64,000 nucleotides of DNA from the NCBI RefSeq assembly GCF_029893585.1, contig NZ_JARXYX010000019.1, positions 62,001-126,000 of the forward strand, read 5' to 3'. Origin of the DNA: Streptomyces sp. LBL (GTDB lineage: Bacteria; Actinomycetota; Actinomycetes; Streptomycetales; Streptomycetaceae). The notes under the pieces were generated by a model, which had not been told where the DNA came from, made no database searches, and worked only from the letters and a program-made list of their open reading frames with translations. The position numbers and the translations under genes were made by a program. Below, in pieces: positions 50,532 to 59,198 of this stretch; position 1 is the first letter of the stretch; every line of letters begins with the position of its first letter.

Positions 50532-50583
50532 GGTCTCGTCAGCCTCGTCGGTCTCGTCGGTCTCGTCGGTCTCGTCGGTCTCG
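50532..50583. repeat. 9-bp repeat expansion within the malG relic
   Basis: GGTCTCGTC/AGCCTCGTC units are repeated five to six times, encoding DETDETDETDE on the minus strand exactly where a MalG protein would continue FEIDEAG. Confidence 0.85.
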
Positions 50584-50852
50584 AACGGGATGACGTCGAG
50601 ACAGCCCTTCATCAGCCATGCGCACTACGGGACGGTGGTCACGCCGCGCACGCGGATGAGGCCAATTTAGCTGTCGATGAGCTGCGGGTCCGACAGAATC
50701 TGGTACATCGGCTCCATGAGTACGGCCACCGGGAACATCTGGATGACCGGGAACACCCACGTGTGCTTCCGGTAGCCCGGCAGGCGCATGCGCGAGACCG
50801 CGGGACCGGTGGTCGCGGAGATGATCACCCCGATGGCGGTGGTGCCGAGCGA
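50578..50852 (-). pseudogene. malG: Decayed fragment of a MalG-type maltose permease
   Basis: Reading the minus strand from 50852 gives LGTTAIGVIISATTG, then VSRMRLPGYRKHTWVFPVIQ, MFPVAVLMEPMYQILSDPQL, IDS-stop, IGLIRVRGVTTVP-stop and CAWLMKGCLDVIPFE. This follows, step by step, the MalG region around the EAA loop (SRMRFPGYR ... IQMFPVAVLMVPMY ... LIDSYLGLIL ... AWLLKG-FDTIPFEIDEAG). Two in-frame stops, a frameshift at its 5' side and a repeat expansion at its 3' side show it is dead. It lies directly upstream of aglA, where malG is expected. Confidence 0.8.
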
Positions 50853-51004
50853 CGATCATCGCCGTCTGCAGCCGATCAAAGACATCACGGTGCCTGAGCC
50901 GGTCGTACGTGGGTTCCATGGGCCTGTCAGGTGTACGACGTGCGGCCCGGACCCGACCGGTGGATGATCGGTGAGACAGGGCTTTTCTGACAGACTCTGC
51001 GCCT

Positions 51005-51964
51005 ATGACTGAGACGACCGTGACGACCGTGACGACACAGGATGGCCGGGAACCGGCCGTTCCGTCCCCCGTCGCGGCCGGACAGGAGCAGGGTTCGCCG
51101 CGTCGCCGGCGTGCTCCGCGCCGGCCCCGCCTCTGGTTCGAGATCCTGCTGATCGCGGTGAGTTACTGGACGTACTCACTGGTCCGCAACGCGGTCCCCG
51201 AGCAGCGGAGCGAGGCGCTGCGCAACGCCGACTGGATCTGGATGGTCGAGCACCATCTCTCCCTCGCCGTCGAGGAGTCGGTCAACCACACGGTGAACTC
51301 GGTGGCTTGGCTGATCGTCGGCATGAACTACTACTACGCGACGCTGCACTTCGTGGTGACGCTGGGTGTTCTGGTCTGGCTCTACCGCAGGCATCCCGGC
51401 CGCTACGGCGCGACGCGCCTCGTCCTCTTCGCGACCACGGGCGTCGCCCTGGTCGGTTACTACCTGTTTCCGCTGGCCCCGCCGCGTCTGATGAACAACA
51501 GCCACTTCGTCGACACCGTCATGGTCCACCAGACGTGGGGCTCGATGGCCTCCGGCGACCTGAAGAACATGTCGAACCAGTACGCCGCGATGCCGTCGAT
51601 GCACATCGGCTGGTCGATGTGGTGCGGTCTGACGATCTTCATACTGGCGTCGGCGCCGTGGGCGCGGGTGCTGGGCCTGCTCTACCCGGCGCTCACCCTG
51701 GTGGTCATCGTTGCCACCGCCAACCACTTCTGGCTCGACGCGGTGGGCGGCCTTCTCTGCCTCGCGTTCGGCTTCACGGTGGCGTGGGTCTGGTACGGGG
51801 CGCTGCCGTACGCGCTGCCGCGCCTGGTCCCGGCGAAGGCGACCGCGAAGACGAGACCCAAGGCGAAGACGAGGCCCAGGGCGAAGGGGAACTCGAAGGG
51901 GAACTCGAAGGGGAACTCGAAGCCGAAGGCGGCGGACGGCACCTTGCTGTCCACGAAGAAGTAG
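51005..51964 (+). CDS. PAP2-superfamily membrane phosphatase/transferase
   Basis: A 319-residue polytopic membrane protein with about six transmembrane helices. The PAP2/inositolphosphotransferase-type signature is present: PSMHIGWS (catalytic histidine) and ANHFWLDAVGG (second histidine and aspartate), with PLAPPRL before them. Activity is probably on a lipid phosphate or phospholipid head group. The cytosolic C-terminal tail is a Lys-rich repeat (GNSKGNSKGNSK from a GGGGAACTCGAA unit). ATG 51005. It converges with glnE. Confidence 0.88.
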   Translation: MTETTVTTVTTQDGREPAVPSPVAAGQEQGSPRRRRAPRRPRLWFEILLIAVSYWTYSLVRNAVPEQRSEALRNADWIWMVEHHLSLAVEESVNHTVNSVAWLIVGMNYYYATLHFVVTLGVLVWLYRRHPGRYGATRLVLFATTGVALVGYYLFPLAPPRLMNNSHFVDTVMVHQTWGSMASGDLKNMSNQYAAMPSMHIGWSMWCGLTIFILASAPWARVLGLLYPALTLVVIVATANHFWLDAVGGLLCLAFGFTVAWVWYGALPYALPRLVPAKATAKTRPKAKTRPRAKGNSKGNSKGNSKPKAADGTLLSTKK

Positions 51965-52037
51965 GTTCGACGCCTACGAGGGCCCTACCACCCCGGGGGC
52001 GCCGAAACCCTCCGTTCCACCACCCCGCGGCGCGCCG

Positions 52038-55000
52038 TCACCCTCCGTAGAACAGCTCGTCCACGGCCCCGCGGGACCGGCGTGCCGTACGCCGGTAGTC
52101 GTCCAGCATGTCGCCGACGTGTCCCGGGCCGTACCCCAGGTAACGGCCCACCGCTCCCAGTTCCCGGACCTCCGACGGGAACGTGTCGCCGGCCCGTCCC
52201 CGCACCAGCATCACCGCGTTGCGCACCCGGGTCGCCAGCACCCAGGCCTCGTCGAGGACCGCCGCGTCCTCGTCCGGGAGGAGGCCGGCCGCGCGGGCGG
52301 CGGCGAGCGCGGCCCGGGTGCGGGTGGTGCGCAGCCCGGGCACCTGGGCCCCGTGCCGCATCTGCAGCAGCTGCACGGTCCACTCCACGTCGGACAGGCC
52401 GCCGGGCCCGAGCTTGGTGTGCAGCTTGGGGTCGGCGCCGCGCGGCATCCGCTCCGACTCCATCCGCGCCTTCAGCCGCCGGATCTCCCGTACGGCGTCG
52501 TCGCCGAGCCCCGCCCGCGGGTACCGCAGCGGATCGATCAGCTCGACGAACCGGCGGCCGAGCTCCTCGTCCCCGGCGACCGGTTCGGCCCGCAGCAGCG
52601 CCTGCGCCTCCCAGGTCAGGGACCAGCGGCGGTAGTACGCCTCGTACGACGTGAGGGTGCGGACGAGCGGACCGGACTTGCCCTCCGGCCGTAGGTCCGC
52701 GTCGACGAGCAACGGCGGGTCCGCGCTGGGGAGTTGAAGCAACCGGCGCATCTCGGAGACGACCTTGGCGGCCGCTTGGGATGCCTCCCGTTCCTCGACG
52801 CCCTCGCAGGGCTCGTGCACGAACAGCACGTCGGCGTCGGAGCCGTAGCCCTGTTCGTGGCCGCCGAAGCGGCCCATCCCGATGATCGCGAACCGGGTGG
52901 GCAGGGTGTCCCCCCAGGTCTCCCGGACCACCGCGCGCAGGGTGCCCGCGAGGGTGGCCGCGGTCAGGTCGGACACCGCCGCGCCGACCCGGTCGACGAG
53001 CGCGCCCTGGTCGTCCTCGGCCTGCTGGGCCTCGGTGCCGTAGGAGCGGACGATGTCCGCGGCGGCCGTACGGAACAGTTCGCGACGGCGCACCCCGCGG
53101 GCGGCGGTGACCGCCTGCGCGGCGCCGCCCGCACGGCCGACGGCGGCGAGGATCTCCTGCTCCAGATGGGCCCGCCCGCGCGGTTCGAGTCCTCCCCCGT
53201 CGCCGTCGCCGAGCAGCGCGACCGCTTCGGGCGCGCGCATCAGCAGGTCGGGCGCGAGGCGGCCGGCGGACAGCACGCGGGCCAGGTTCTCCGCCGCCGC
53301 GCCCTCGTCCCGCAGCAGGCGCAGATACCAGGGCGTCTTGCCCAACGCGTCCGACACCTTGCGGAAGTTGAGCAGTCCGGCGTCCGGGTCGGCGGAGTCG
53401 GCGAACCAGCCGAGCATCACCGGCAGCAGGGTGCGCTGGATGGCGGCCTTCCGCGTGACACCCGACGCCAGCGCCTCCAGGTGCCGCAGGGCGGCCGCCG
53501 GGTCGGCGTACCCGAGGGCGATCAGGCGCTCGCGGGCCGCCTCGGGGCTCAGCCGGGTTTCTCCGGATGGGGGTCCCCCCGCCCGAGTGAATTCGAGGGT
53601 CGGGGAGAGTTGGGCGACCGCGTCGAGCAGCGGGCGGTAGAAGAGCTTCTCGTGCAGCCGTCGTACGACGCCGGTGTGCCGTTTCCACTCGCGGGTCAGC
53701 TCGGCGACCGGGTCGGCGCGCAGGCCCAGGGAGCGGCCCAGGCGCCGCAGGTCGGCCTCGCCCTCGGGGACGAGGTGGGTGCGGCGCAGCCGGTAGAGCT
53801 GGATGCGGTGTTCCATGGAGCGCAGGAAGCGGTAGGCGTCGTCGAGCTGGACGGCGTCGGCGCGGCCGACGTAACCGCCCGCCGCGAGCGCCTGGAGGGC
53901 GTCCAGGGTGGTACCGCTGCGGAGGGAGGCGTCGGCCCGGCCGTGCACCAACTGCAGGAGCTGGACGGCGAACTCGACGTCCCTGAGGCCGCCCGGCCCG
54001 AGCTTCAGCTCGCGTTCGACCTCCGCGACCGGAATGTTCTCGACCACCCGTCGGCGCATCTTCTGCACGTCGGTGACGAAGTTCTCCCGCTCGGCCACCT
54101 GCCAGACGAGGGGTTCGAGGGCGGCGATGTACTGCTCGCCGAGTTCGGCGTCGCCGGCCACCGGGCGGGCCTTGAGCAGGGCCTGGAACTCCCAGGTCTT
54201 GGCCCAGCGCTGGTAGTAGGCGAGGTGGCTGGAGAGCGTGCGCACCAGCGGACCGTTCCTGCCCTCGGGGCGGAGGTTGGCGTCGACGGGCCAGATCGAG
54301 CCCTCGACGGTCGTCTCCGAGCAGATCCGCATCAGGTGCGAGGCGAGCCGGGTCGCGGCCCGGACGGCCTTGCCCTCGTCGGCGCCCTCGGCGGCCTCGC
54401 CGACGAAGATGACGTCGACGTCGGAGACGTAGTTCAGCTCGTGGCCGCCGCACTTGCCCATCGCGATCACCGCGAGCCGGCACAGCGCCGCGTCGTCGGG
54501 CGCGGCGGCGCGGGCGAGGGCGAGGGCGGCGCGCAGGGTCGCGGTGGCGAGGTCGGCGAGCTCGGCGGCGGTCTGGGCGAGGTCGGTGGTACCGCACACG
54601 TCCCGGGCGGCGATGGACAGCAGACAGCGCCGGTAGGCGACGCGCAGGGAGACCGGGTCGTGGGCCTCCGCGAGACCGTGCTCGAACTCCTCCACCCCGG
54701 GGTGCAGGTCGCGCGGCTCGTACATGACGAGGGCATGCCAGTCGCTCGGGTGGCGGGCGAGGTGGTCTCCGAGCGCGGCGGAGGCGCCGAGCACGCCGAG
54801 GAGCCGGTCGCGCAGCGGCTTGGCCGCTATCACCGTGTCGAGCAGTTCCCGCCGGGCGGTGGGGCCGCACTGGGCCTCCAGCATCCGTACGAGACCGTGC
54901 AGCGCGAGATCGGGATCGGCGGTGCCGCCCAGGGCGTCGAGGAGGACCGGGTCATCTCTTATGTGCGCGAGTTCGGCGCTCTCGAGCAGGCGCTCGGCGG

Positions 55001-55070
55001 CGGAGGGATCGGTGAAACCGTGCCGCAGCAGCCGCGTGAAGGTACTGCTCCTGCGCCCCGGCGCCATCAT
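52038..55070 (-). CDS. glnE: Bifunctional glutamine-synthetase adenylyl-removing/adenylyltransferase
   Basis: A 1010-residue enzyme that attaches and removes AMP on the tyrosine (Y397) of GlnA. Two nucleotidyltransferase domains are visible: the N-terminal (deadenylylase) one with MGKCGGHELNYVSDVDVIF, and the C-terminal (adenylylase) one with MGRFGGHEQGYGSDADVLF. Each is followed by a helical GlnD-like domain. ATG 55070 (spacing 4 from GGAG) or ATG 55067 (spacing 7) is the start. Its target glnA lies 28 kb away in the window. Intact. Confidence 0.96.
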   Translation of the reverse strand: MMAPGRRSSTFTRLLRHGFTDPSAAERLLESAELAHIRDDPVLLDALGGTADPDLALHGLVRMLEAQCGPTARRELLDTVIAAKPLRDRLLGVLGASAALGDHLARHPSDWHALVMYEPRDLHPGVEEFEHGLAEAHDPVSLRVAYRRCLLSIAARDVCGTTDLAQTAAELADLATATLRAALALARAAAPDDAALCRLAVIAMGKCGGHELNYVSDVDVIFVGEAAEGADEGKAVRAATRLASHLMRICSETTVEGSIWPVDANLRPEGRNGPLVRTLSSHLAYYQRWAKTWEFQALLKARPVAGDAELGEQYIAALEPLVWQVAERENFVTDVQKMRRRVVENIPVAEVERELKLGPGGLRDVEFAVQLLQLVHGRADASLRSGTTLDALQALAAGGYVGRADAVQLDDAYRFLRSMEHRIQLYRLRRTHLVPEGEADLRRLGRSLGLRADPVAELTREWKRHTGVVRRLHEKLFYRPLLDAVAQLSPTLEFTRAGGPPSGETRLSPEAARERLIALGYADPAAALRHLEALASGVTRKAAIQRTLLPVMLGWFADSADPDAGLLNFRKVSDALGKTPWYLRLLRDEGAAAENLARVLSAGRLAPDLLMRAPEAVALLGDGDGGGLEPRGRAHLEQEILAAVGRAGGAAQAVTAARGVRRRELFRTAAADIVRSYGTEAQQAEDDQGALVDRVGAAVSDLTAATLAGTLRAVVRETWGDTLPTRFAIIGMGRFGGHEQGYGSDADVLFVHEPCEGVEEREASQAAAKVVSEMRRLLQLPSADPPLLVDADLRPEGKSGPLVRTLTSYEAYYRRWSLTWEAQALLRAEPVAGDEELGRRFVELIDPLRYPRAGLGDDAVREIRRLKARMESERMPRGADPKLHTKLGPGGLSDVEWTVQLLQMRHGAQVPGLRTTRTRAALAAARAAGLLPDEDAAVLDEAWVLATRVRNAVMLVRGRAGDTFPSEVRELGAVGRYLGYGPGHVGDMLDDYRRTARRSRGAVDELFYGG

Positions 55071-55259
55071 CCGGCTCCCTTCCGATCAAGGTCGTACGGG
55101 CCCGAGCCTAACCGGAGCCGCCGTGGGAAGCGCCGGGGCGGACGCCGACGAGTTGTGACGGCCCGGGCGGACTGTACGGGTGAGCGCGGGAGAGCGGGGA
55201 AGGCCAGGGAGTGAGAGCTGTCCGCAGAGCCGCTGAGGCGCACGTCTGGAAGGCCGCTG

Positions 55260-55772
55260 ATGAACGACAAGGAACCCGAGACCCGGCTCGACCCACGCTA
55301 CAGCGACGAGTCGGCCACCGCGATCTCCTGGCCGGACGCCGCGGCGCTGCTGGCCGCGGCCGAGCTGTTCTGGATCTCGACGGTACGGCCGGACGGGCGG
55401 CCGCACGTGACACCGCTGCCCGCGGTGTGGGCGCACGGGGCGCTGCACTTCTGCACCGGCCCGGACGAGCGCAAGGCGAAGAACCTCGCCCGCAACCCGA
55501 ACGTCGTGCTGACCACGGGCACGAACATCTGGGACAAGGGCTACGACCTGGTGATCGAGGGCGAGGCGGTGCGCGTCTCGGACGACGGCCGGCTGCGGGA
55601 GCTGGCCACCGCGTGGAAGACCAAGTACGGCGATTTCTGGCACTACGAGGTGCAGGAGGGGTATTTCCAGCAAGGGCCGGGACACGCCGTCGTCTTCGCG
55701 GTGGCGCCGCACACGGTGTTCGGCTTCGGCAAGGGGGAGCCGTTCAGCCAGACACGGTGGCGGTTCGTGTGA
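55260..55772 (+). CDS. PPOX-class flavin/F420-dependent oxidoreductase-like protein
   Basis: A 170-residue protein of the split beta-barrel PNPOx-like fold: LFWISTVRPDGRPHVTPLPAVW, FCTGPDERKAKNLARNPNVVLTTG, LVIEGEAVRV and FGKGEPFSQTRWRF at the end. Such proteins bind FMN or F420, or act as F420-dependent reductases; I cannot tell which. ATG 55260. Divergent from glnE. Followed by a short GGCGGGC/GCCCGCC hairpin. Confidence 0.87.
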   Translation: MNDKEPETRLDPRYSDESATAISWPDAAALLAAAELFWISTVRPDGRPHVTPLPAVWAHGALHFCTGPDERKAKNLARNPNVVLTTGTNIWDKGYDLVIEGEAVRVSDDGRLRELATAWKTKYGDFWHYEVQEGYFQQGPGHAVVFAVAPHTVFGFGKGEPFSQTRWRFV

Positions 55773-55892
55773 CGCGACGCGGGTGACGGCTGCGCATCAC
55801 GGCCTACGTCACGGCGCTACGTGAACGGTTGTGCGACATCACCGAGGACAAGGACGAAACCCCTCACGTACCCGCCCGGCTGGTGATTTCTC

Positions 55893-55909
55893 GGCGGGCG
55901 CGGCCCGCC
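55893..55909. terminator. Short hairpin between converging genes
   Basis: GGCGGGC-GCG-GCCCGCC, immediately before the stop of the minus-strand DUF2182 gene. Confidence 0.5.
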
Positions 55910-55910
55910 C

Positions 55911-56669
55911 TCACATCCCGGCCGTACCACCGCCGGTGAGACCCGGAGCCAGCGCCGGGACCCAGAAGACGGCGACGGCCAGGACGATCGAGGCGATCCC
56001 CACGGCACGGGCCACCAGGCGACCGACCGGAGCGAGTTTCTCGGCGGTGATCACGGCGGCCAGGACCACCATGGCCCACAGGTTCATCACACCGAACGCC
56101 GCCAGCAGCACCATCAACGACCAGCAGCAGCCCAGGCAGAAGGCCCCGTGGTGGGCTCCGGCACGCAGATCGCGCGAGGCCCCCGGGTACGAGGCGTAGC
56201 GCAGCATCAGGCCGATCGGCGAACGGCACCTCGCCAGACAACGGTCCTTGAGAGGCGTGAGCTGGTAGACGCCGCTGACCGCGAACACGGCCGCGGCCAC
56301 TGCTGTCCCCGCCGCGGGGGGAAGGCGTGCCGCCCGGCCAAGGCCGACAGCCAGCGCATACGCCGGCAGCCCGGCCGCGGCCCAGACGAGCAGGTAGGCG
56401 ACCGTGAAAACGACCATGCGCGATGCCCGGTGCACGGTGATGGTGCGTGCGTACAAGGCGGCGACGGGTGCTGTGGCGGGCAGCATCATCGCAGTCATCA
56501 TCAGCGTCCACACGGCCAGGAAAGCGGCCAGGCCAAGGCCCATGGTGCCGGGCATCGCCGACATGCCGCCCCAGCGCGTCACCATCCAGACCCAGGAGGC
56601 GGCCGCCACGACCAGCAGCAGCCCGGCGGGGGCCACCCGGATGCGGACGGTGACCGGCCCACCGGTCAT
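55911..56669 (-). CDS. DUF2182 integral membrane protein
   Basis: A 252-residue polytopic protein (about seven helices) of DUF2182. The helix MAAFLAVWTLMMTAMMLPATAPV-like segment (WTLMMTAMMLPA), GVYQLTPLKDRCLARCRSP, and GAHHGAFCLGCCWSLM contain the conserved Met, Cys and His that suggest metal or redox handling. ATG 56669 overlaps the stop of the DUF1326 gene by ATGA, so the two are translationally coupled; this pairing recurs in other bacteria. Function of the pair is not established. Confidence 0.85.
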   Translation of the reverse strand: MTGGPVTVRIRVAPAGLLLVVAAASWVWMVTRWGGMSAMPGTMGLGLAAFLAVWTLMMTAMMLPATAPVAALYARTITVHRASRMVVFTVAYLLVWAAAGLPAYALAVGLGRAARLPPAAGTAVAAAVFAVSGVYQLTPLKDRCLARCRSPIGLMLRYASYPGASRDLRAGAHHGAFCLGCCWSLMVLLAAFGVMNLWAMVVLAAVITAEKLAPVGRLVARAVGIASIVLAVAVFWVPALAPGLTGGGTAGM

Positions 56670-57280
56670 CCGGACCATGTGAAGGGCGCCGAGTGTCCGT
56701 TGCCGCCCGTGAAGTCCCAGGACCGGCCGTACACGCCGTCGCCCGTCGCCCGGGTGGACCGGGCGATCGTCAGTGTGCTGTTCACCGGGTGGAACATGCC
56801 CGTCAGGCCCATCACCGGACCGTCCTCGCCGAACTGCGGGGCGATCTGGTCCTCGATCTCGATGTCGATGGCATCGCCCACCCGCGCGGCGTGGTGGCGA
56901 CCGTCGTCGCGGTAGTCGATGGGGACGCGCTCCACGCCGAGGACCTCGCCGATGAGCGGAGCGAGCCCCGCCATCGGCCCGCCCACCTGGCCCGAGAAGA
57001 CCTTGCCCAGCGCCTCCGCCTGGCCGTCGTCGGCTGAAGCGTCGACGTACAGCGCCACCTGCCAGCCGCCCTCGGCCATCACCCGCGGCCCGTCGATGAA
57101 GACGGCCACGCTGCGGTCGGCGACGTCGACGTCGTCCACGTTCCCGCTGTCCACGTGGAACGCGAAGGTCACCTGGCAGCGCTCGTGGTCGGCCGGTGCG
57201 GTGAGGCCCGAGGTGGTGCAGGGGCACACCACGTCACAGTTACAGCTCTCCAGGTACGTGCCGTTCAGATTCCAGGGCAT
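56666..57280 (-). CDS. DUF1326 domain protein
   Basis: A 204-residue soluble protein. The N-terminal LNGTYLESCNCDVVCPC motif (C13, C15, C19, C21) defines DUF1326 and could bind a metal; GGWQVALYVDASADDGQAEAL and IDIEIEDQIAPQF follow. ATG 57280 with GGAGGAAGAG upstream; the extra N-terminal residues in the longer frame overlap the mycoredoxin relic. It forms an operon with the DUF2182 membrane protein and is probably an acquired two-gene unit here. Confidence 0.86.
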   Translation of the reverse strand: MPWNLNGTYLESCNCDVVCPCTTSGLTAPADHERCQVTFAFHVDSGNVDDVDVADRSVAVFIDGPRVMAEGGWQVALYVDASADDGQAEALGKVFSGQVGGPMAGLAPLIGEVLGVERVPIDYRDDGRHHAARVGDAIDIEIEDQIAPQFGEDGPVMGLTGMFHPVNSTLTIARSTRATGDGVYGRSWDFTGGNGHSAPFTWSG

Positions 57281-57339
57281 GACTCTTCCTCCCTGTTTTG
57301 CGGCCCCCCCGGGGTCAAGGGGATGCATCGAGAGGGTCC

Positions 57340-57617
57340 GCTCCGCCCGGTGCCGCTCTTCTCCAGGCTATTTCCTGACGACCCCCATCGCGCACCGGCC
57401 CGTCGTCTTCTGGCGACCGGGGGGTACCTACTGCGGTTGGGCCGGCGCGCCCGCAAGTTGCACTGGGTCGACATCTGGCGGGAGCCCTGTTGGAGCTGCG
57501 GCGGTGAGGGCGGTCAACGAGGGCAACGAGACCGTGCCGACCGTCGTCGTGGCCGGCCGACCTCACGTCAATCCCGATCCCGCATGGGTGCGCGAACAGC
57601 TGCCTCGTTCTGCGTGA
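57340..57617 (+). pseudogene. Frameshifted remnant of a membrane-anchored mycoredoxin/glutaredoxin
   Basis: On the plus strand the sequence reads HRPVVFWRPGGTYC in one frame, then LLRLGRRARKLHWVDIWREP in another, then AAAVRAVNEGNETVPTVVVAGRPHVNPDPAWVREQL in the first frame again, ending at TGA 57617. Joined, this is a complete streptomycete mycoredoxin-like domain. Two frameshifts break it, the first active-site Cys of CxxC is Gly, and the N-terminal transmembrane part is missing. Its 3' end overlaps the gene at 57568-57981. Confidence 0.75.
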
Positions 57618-57981
57618 CCAGCTGCTGCTCCGGTTGGGCCAGCTCGCACCAGACCGTCTTGCGGTCCGCTCCCTGCTCCACGCCCCAACGCCGGGCAAGT
57701 ACGTCGACCAGCGTCAGGCCGCGGCCGGACTCGGCCGTTTCGGAGGCGGACAGGAGGGTGGGCAGGGCGCGCGGGTCCGGATCGGTGACCTCGATGCGGG
57801 TGTGACCGAGGTCGGTCCCGGTGACGCGGACGGTCACCGGGGTGCCCTCGCCGAGGTGGTCGATCACGTTGGTCAGTAACTCCGTCGCACACAGCCGGAC
57901 TTCGAAATCGAGTGCGCGTAGGTGGTGGCGCAGTTCGGGCACGGCCTTCGAGGTCGCGAGCAGGCTGAGTTCGAAGGTCAT
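57568..57981 (-). CDS. ATP-binding anti-sigma-factor-like protein (HATPase_c_2)
   Basis: A 137-residue protein of the SpoIIAB/RsbW-like ATPase type: FEVRLCATELLTNVIDHLG (N-box), IEVTDPDPRALP (G1-like) and SGRGLTLVDVLARRWG (G2-like). It lacks a kinase partner in the window; in Streptomyces such proteins often sit beside Xre and DUF397 genes, as here. ATG 57981 overlaps the stop of the preceding small gene (ATGA). Confidence 0.85.
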   Translation of the reverse strand: MTFELSLLATSKAVPELRHHLRALDFEVRLCATELLTNVIDHLGEGTPVTVRVTGTDLGHTRIEVTDPDPRALPTLLSASETAESGRGLTLVDVLARRWGVEQGADRKTVWCELAQPEQQLVTQNEAAVRAPMRDRD

Positions 57982-58202
57982 CGCTCGGCCGCCGTCTTGT
58001 GGAGCGCGGCGGCCAGTGCGCGTGCCGTGGCCGTGTTGCAGTTTCCGAGCGCCACCAGGCCGGCCGGTGGCGCGTATGTGCCCGCGAAGCTCGGCAGGTC
58101 CGCGCGTAGGGACGGCAGCTTGATGTCGTGCAGGGCGAGGGCGGTGCGGAGGTTCTCGACGCAGAGGGTGACGTCATAGGCGGTGGGGAGCTGGTCGGGC
58201 AT
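57978..58202 (-). CDS. Small conserved protein (74 aa) of the ATPase/Xre/DUF397 cluster
   Basis: A 74-residue protein (starting MPDQLPTAYDVTLCVENL) with VALGNCNTATARALAAALHK at the end, a helical small protein found near this type of ATPase gene in Streptomyces. No function known. ATG 58202 is preferred over 58244. Translationally coupled to the ATPase gene by a 4-base overlap. Confidence 0.65.
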   Translation of the reverse strand: MPDQLPTAYDVTLCVENLRTALALHDIKLPSLRADLPSFAGTYAPPAGLVALGNCNTATARALAAALHKTAAER

Positions 58203-58227
58203 GGGGGTGGCAACCTTCCGTGCGGTG

Positions 58228-58245
58228 TGTGACAAATCGCTCACA
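58228..58245. promoter_or_regulatory. TGTGA-N8-TCACA inverted repeat in a divergent promoter
   Basis: TGTGA (58228-58232) and TCACA (58241-58245) are separated by 8 bases between the divergent starts 58202 and 58314. It is a candidate operator for the adjacent Xre regulator. Confidence 0.4.
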
Positions 58246-58313
58246 GAATGTCGCCATGCTCGCTAGCGTGGAAGGCGGTTCGCGTCCGCGACGTGAACCG
58301 CGGAATCCGGACA

Positions 58314-59198
58314 ATGAGTTACGGCGGTGAGCACGTGGTCCGACGCAAGGACATCGACGGTTCGATCAGCGTCCCCGACTTCTACGGCACGGAGCTGCGG
58401 TGGAAGCGGGAGGCGGCGGGACTGTCATTGGAAGCGTTCCTCAAGGGCAGCTTCTACGGCACGACGTACCTCAGCGACATCGAGCGCGGGGAGCGACGCA
58501 TGCCGATCGATCTGGCCCGCCATGCGGATCGGGTGCTGGGCACTGACGGGTTCTTCGAGCGGCGTTGCGAGGACGTGCGGAAGTCGCGGAGGGCTGGGCA
58601 CGCCGCGTACTTCGAGAAGGTCCTGGAGGCGGAGAAGCACGCCAAGACCATGGAGGAGTGGAGCCCCACGGTGTGTCCCGGACTGCTTCAGACACCCGCG
58701 TACGCACGAGCTGTGGTGCGGGCGACGCACCCTTTGTCGCTCGACGATGAGGTGGAGGAGAAGGTAAGCGCGCGGATGGCCCGGGCCGTGCTCTTCGAAA
58801 TGGACCACCACACACCGTCGTACTGGGTGATTCTGCACGAGTTGCTGCTCACCGACGCCATTCTGCCGCCGCCCGAGATGGCCGAGCAGCTAGAGCGGAT
58901 CGTGGAGTTGATCGAACGCCGCCGCATCGTTACGCAGATCGTTCTGCGGAAGTGCAGCCCGCATCCCTTCATGCTGGGCAGCGCGAAGATCATGACCTTT
59001 ACGGACGCACCGCCGCTGTTCTACACGGAGTCCCTGCACAGCGGTGACACCATCGATGATCCAGCCCTCGTGGAGGAGTACCGCAGGTCGTACGATCTGC
59101 TCAGGGCCGTAGCACTGTCACCAGACACGTCCCTCGCCATGATCAAGTCAGCGGCAGAGGATTATCGAAATGGCAAGCAACCGGATCGACTTGAGTGA
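58314..59198 (+). CDS. Xre-family regulator with DUF5753 domain
   Basis: A 294-residue regulator: Xre helix-turn-helix (about 18-70: ELRWKREAAGLSLEAFLKGSFYGTTYLSDIERGERRM) and a DUF5753 sensor-like domain (CPGLLQTPAYARAVV ... RMARAVLFEMDHHTPSYWVILHE ... FMLGSAKIMTFTDAPPLFYTE). Start ATG 58314 is the first that gives a normal N-terminus; an in-frame GTG at 58335 is possible. It overlaps the DUF397 gene by 29 bases. The cluster is the WhiJ-like regulatory type of streptomycetes. Confidence 0.9.
   Translation: MSYGGEHVVRRKDIDGSISVPDFYGTELRWKREAAGLSLEAFLKGSFYGTTYLSDIERGERRMPIDLARHADRVLGTDGFFERRCEDVRKSRRAGHAAYFEKVLEAEKHAKTMEEWSPTVCPGLLQTPAYARAVVRATHPLSLDDEVEEKVSARMARAVLFEMDHHTPSYWVILHELLLTDAILPPPEMAEQLERIVELIERRRIVTQIVLRKCSPHPFMLGSAKIMTFTDAPPLFYTESLHSGDTIDDPALVEEYRRSYDLLRAVALSPDTSLAMIKSAAEDYRNGKQPDRLE

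Noticed and set aside
52734..55214. An 826-codon plus-strand frame opposite glnE
   Set aside because: Antisense shadow; glnE motifs on the other strand are complete.
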